From an uncultured Phascolarctobacterium sp. (lineage in GTDB: Bacteria > Bacillota > Negativicutes > Acidaminococcales > Acidaminococcaceae): a stretch of DNA of 7,600 nucleotides. The translations under genes were made by a program, and so were the position numbers. Positions within the stretch are counted from its first letter, which is position 1; every line of letters begins with the position of its first letter. This document shows positions 6,175 through 7,600 of this stretch, piece by piece. The stretch spans positions 1 to 7,600 of the forward strand of contig CAMFET010000032.1 in NCBI GenBank assembly GCA_945949475.1. The letters run 5' to 3'. Under the pieces are notes generated by a model, which had not been told where the DNA came from, searched no databases, and saw nothing but the letters and a program-made list of their open reading frames with translations.

Positions 6175-7353
6175 TTATACTTCTTTATCTATTAATTCTT
6201 TAATAATTATAGCCAAATAAAGCTCAAAGCATGTATTAGGATCTGACAAATCCACTTCTAAAGCTTCCTGAATTTTTTTAAGCCTATACATAACTGTATT
6301 CCGATGCATAAAAATCATCCTTGCAGTCTTTGAGACATTGTTTTGAGATAATAGATAGTATTTTAAAGTATTCAATAAGCTATCATTCATTAAAGTTATT
6401 TCTTCATTTAAGAGCTGCTTAAGCTTACTTTGATAAAAATACTTTAATATAGCTTTATCATCTACATGCGATAGTAAACCATAAATACCTAAATTACTAT
6501 AATGTATACACTTTTTCCCAGATAAGTACTGTATTATTTTTAAAGCATACCTCGCTTCTTGAAAGCTAGCACTCAAGCACGATATATCGGAATAAATATT
6601 ACCAAAGGCCAAATAGCAAACTCCTTGTTCTTTAGTCATAAGTTCCTCTTGAAATATCTCTATGGCCTGCATAACCCTTTTAGTAGCTGCCACTGTCGGG
6701 GCGCCAGAAAGCAAAATAACAAAATTGCTATAGATAATTGTAAAACAGGGCAAATTTTTTAATTGACAATACCTGCTTGTTTCTATACATAGCTTTTCTT
6801 TTGGTTCTAACTCACTCTCCTCGGCATAATAAGCTAATAAGGCAATAAAGCTATACTTAGGCAAGCTAATGCCATTTCTAGAAGCTCTATTTAACAGAAT
6901 ATCTTCACTTGCACAATTGTCGAATAATAGTTGATTCAAAAATTCCTTGATGTCTCTATTTCGGTTTTGGTCTTCTATAATTAAATTACTAAGCTTTTTG
7001 GTAACGTCTATAAGCTTTAAACGCCAAGGCATAGAAAACACGGGAAAGTGTGCCTCATCCGCCCTTTTGAGAATGTTATCAGGTATATCCTTAATATATT
7101 CATTACTAATTAAGATAACCAAGCCAGCTAATTTTTTACTTATACATTCTTCTAGTACATTGGGTAGCATTGCTGCCTCATGCACTACGCCAGTTATAAA
7201 TAAAAGCTCTCCCCCATGTACCCACTCAGTAATGCTAGGTGTTTGTCCTATATAAGGCCAGCTTATTACTCTATTTAAGCCTGATGAGCCAGCTCTTAAC
7301 TCTATGGATTTAAAAAATTTTGCCTCTAATAATGTATTACAGGTAATTGACAA
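6175..7353 (-). CDS. PucR-family transcriptional regulator
   Basis: This 392-residue cytoplasmic DNA-binding regulator has the three parts of the PucR family. There is an N-terminal PucR sensor domain (about 1-125, with GLNRVISWPYI near 25-35). A central CdaR GGDEF-like region (about 150-275) carries the typical FQEARYALKI. A C-terminal helix-turn-helix (about 325-385) has the signature NVSKTARMIFMHRNTVMYRLKKI (339-361). Family members respond to purine catabolites, amino acids or sugars; this ligand is unknown. I place the start at TTG 7353, because GGAGG (7362-7366) is eight bases ahead of it. The ATG at 7359 is only two bases from that site. The ATG at 7413 has no ribosome-binding site and lies upstream of a likely -10. 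The gene is visibly more AT-rich than ilvC or the UxaE-like gene. No clear terminator follows, so readthrough into rarD is possible. Confidence 0.93.
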   Translation of the reverse strand: MSITCNTLLEAKFFKSIELRAGSSGLNRVISWPYIGQTPSITEWVHGGELLFITGVVHEAAMLPNVLEECISKKLAGLVILISNEYIKDIPDNILKRADEAHFPVFSMPWRLKLIDVTKKLSNLIIEDQNRNRDIKEFLNQLLFDNCASEDILLNRASRNGISLPKYSFIALLAYYAEESELEPKEKLCIETSRYCQLKNLPCFTIIYSNFVILLSGAPTVAATKRVMQAIEIFQEELMTKEQGVCYLAFGNIYSDISCLSASFQEARYALKIIQYLSGKKCIHYSNLGIYGLLSHVDDKAILKYFYQSKLKQLLNEEITLMNDSLLNTLKYYLLSQNNVSKTARMIFMHRNTVMYRLKKIQEALEVDLSDPNTCFELYLAIIIKELIDKEV

Positions 7354-7401
7354 AATCATCACCTCCACATAAGGATAAACACTAATACTTCTCTCTATAT
7401 A

Positions 7402-7407
7402 ATTATA
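7402..7407 (-). promoter_or_regulatory. Candidate -10 element of the pucR-family gene
   Basis: A perfect TATAAT on the minus strand lies about 50 bp ahead of the TTG start. No good -35 hexamer is found at 16-18 bp spacing, which would suit a promoter that needs an activator, but the area is AT-rich and chance matches are likely. Confidence 0.35.
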
Positions 7408-7459
7408 TCTCATTTTTAGGTAAATGGAATAGTTAATTTAAACAATGATTTTCTAATAA

Positions 7460-7600
7460 GCAGCTATCTATCCTCAGTCGGCTCATAATCATACCACGGC
7501 AGCTATCTATCACGCTCCGCATGCTCCCTCTTCGGTCGCATGCTCTGCGAAAGCTCCACCTTCTCGATTTCTCACTTCGCTTCGCTCGTGACAAATCGGG
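7460..7600. repeat. Block of short direct and inverted repeats, continuing past the window
   Basis: No gene is seen between 7414 and 7600. From 7460 the composition turns GC-richer and repetitive. A 13-bp direct repeat GCAGCTATCTATC occurs at 7460-7472 and 7499-7511. CGCATGCTC occurs at 7518-7526 and 7537-7545. A hairpin pairs CGATTT (7565-7570) with AAATCG (7593-7598) and TCAC (7572-7575) with GTGA (7588-7591), with TTCGCTTCGCTC in the loop. This looks like an intergenic repeat element or structured region whose remainder is cut off. I cannot assign it to a known family. Confidence 0.5.

Noticed and set aside
7460..7511. Possible CRISPR-like spacing of the GCAGCTATCTATC repeat
   Set aside because: There are only two copies of a 13-bp repeat, with no third unit and no cas genes, so it is not a CRISPR array.

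Overview
The window looks like chromosome of a low-GC Bacillota. Supporting signs are a T-box riboswitch, strong purine-rich Shine-Dalgarno sites, sigma-A-type promoters with 17-bp spacers, and a DeoR/GlpR repressor of the kind found in Firmicutes sugar operons. The protein set would fit a Negativicutes-like anaerobe, but that placement is a low-confidence inference. I see no phage, transposase or CRISPR.

Layout, left to right. (1) Positions 1-496 (minus) hold the N-terminal part of a DeoR/GlpR-family repressor that runs off the left edge. (2) A 209-bp divergent intergenic region carries back-to-back promoters and three copies of a GCAAA-containing decamer that may be the repressor's operator. 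(3) Positions 706-1311 (plus) encode a cysteine-rich DUF1847 protein. (4) A 17-bp perfect hairpin at 1347-1390 serves as a terminator for both converging genes. (5) ilvC (ketol-acid reductoisomerase, minus, 1494-2489) is preceded by a complete T-box leader with its own promoter (2607-2905) and a probable isoleucine specifier. (6) A 456-residue protein related to tagaturonate epimerase UxaE (minus, 3172-4542) has its own promoter and terminator but seems to lack several motifs of the characterised enzyme. (7) A 634-bp non-coding stretch (4543-5176) holds a dense cluster of DnaA-box-like nonamers in both orientations, a hairpin, AT-rich DNA and the likely rarD terminator. (8) rarD (EamA-type transporter, minus, 5177-6061) has its own promoter. 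(9) A PucR-family regulator (minus, 6175-7353, probable TTG start) follows. (10) The right end (about 7460-7600) is a compositionally different block of short direct and inverted repeats that continues past the window.

The genes do not form one pathway. Most appear to be single-gene transcription units with their own promoters and terminators: a sugar-type repressor, a branched-chain amino-acid enzyme controlled by tRNA charging, a possible hexuronate-related enzyme, a small-molecule exporter and a PucR regulator. PucR and rarD lie in tandem with a 113-bp gap and no clear terminator, so some readthrough is possible.

The most notable feature is the DnaA-box cluster at 4722-4900. It has the density of a replication origin or a DnaA-titrating/regulatory cluster, yet no dnaA, dnaN or rpmH lies next to it, and the genes on both sides point the same way.
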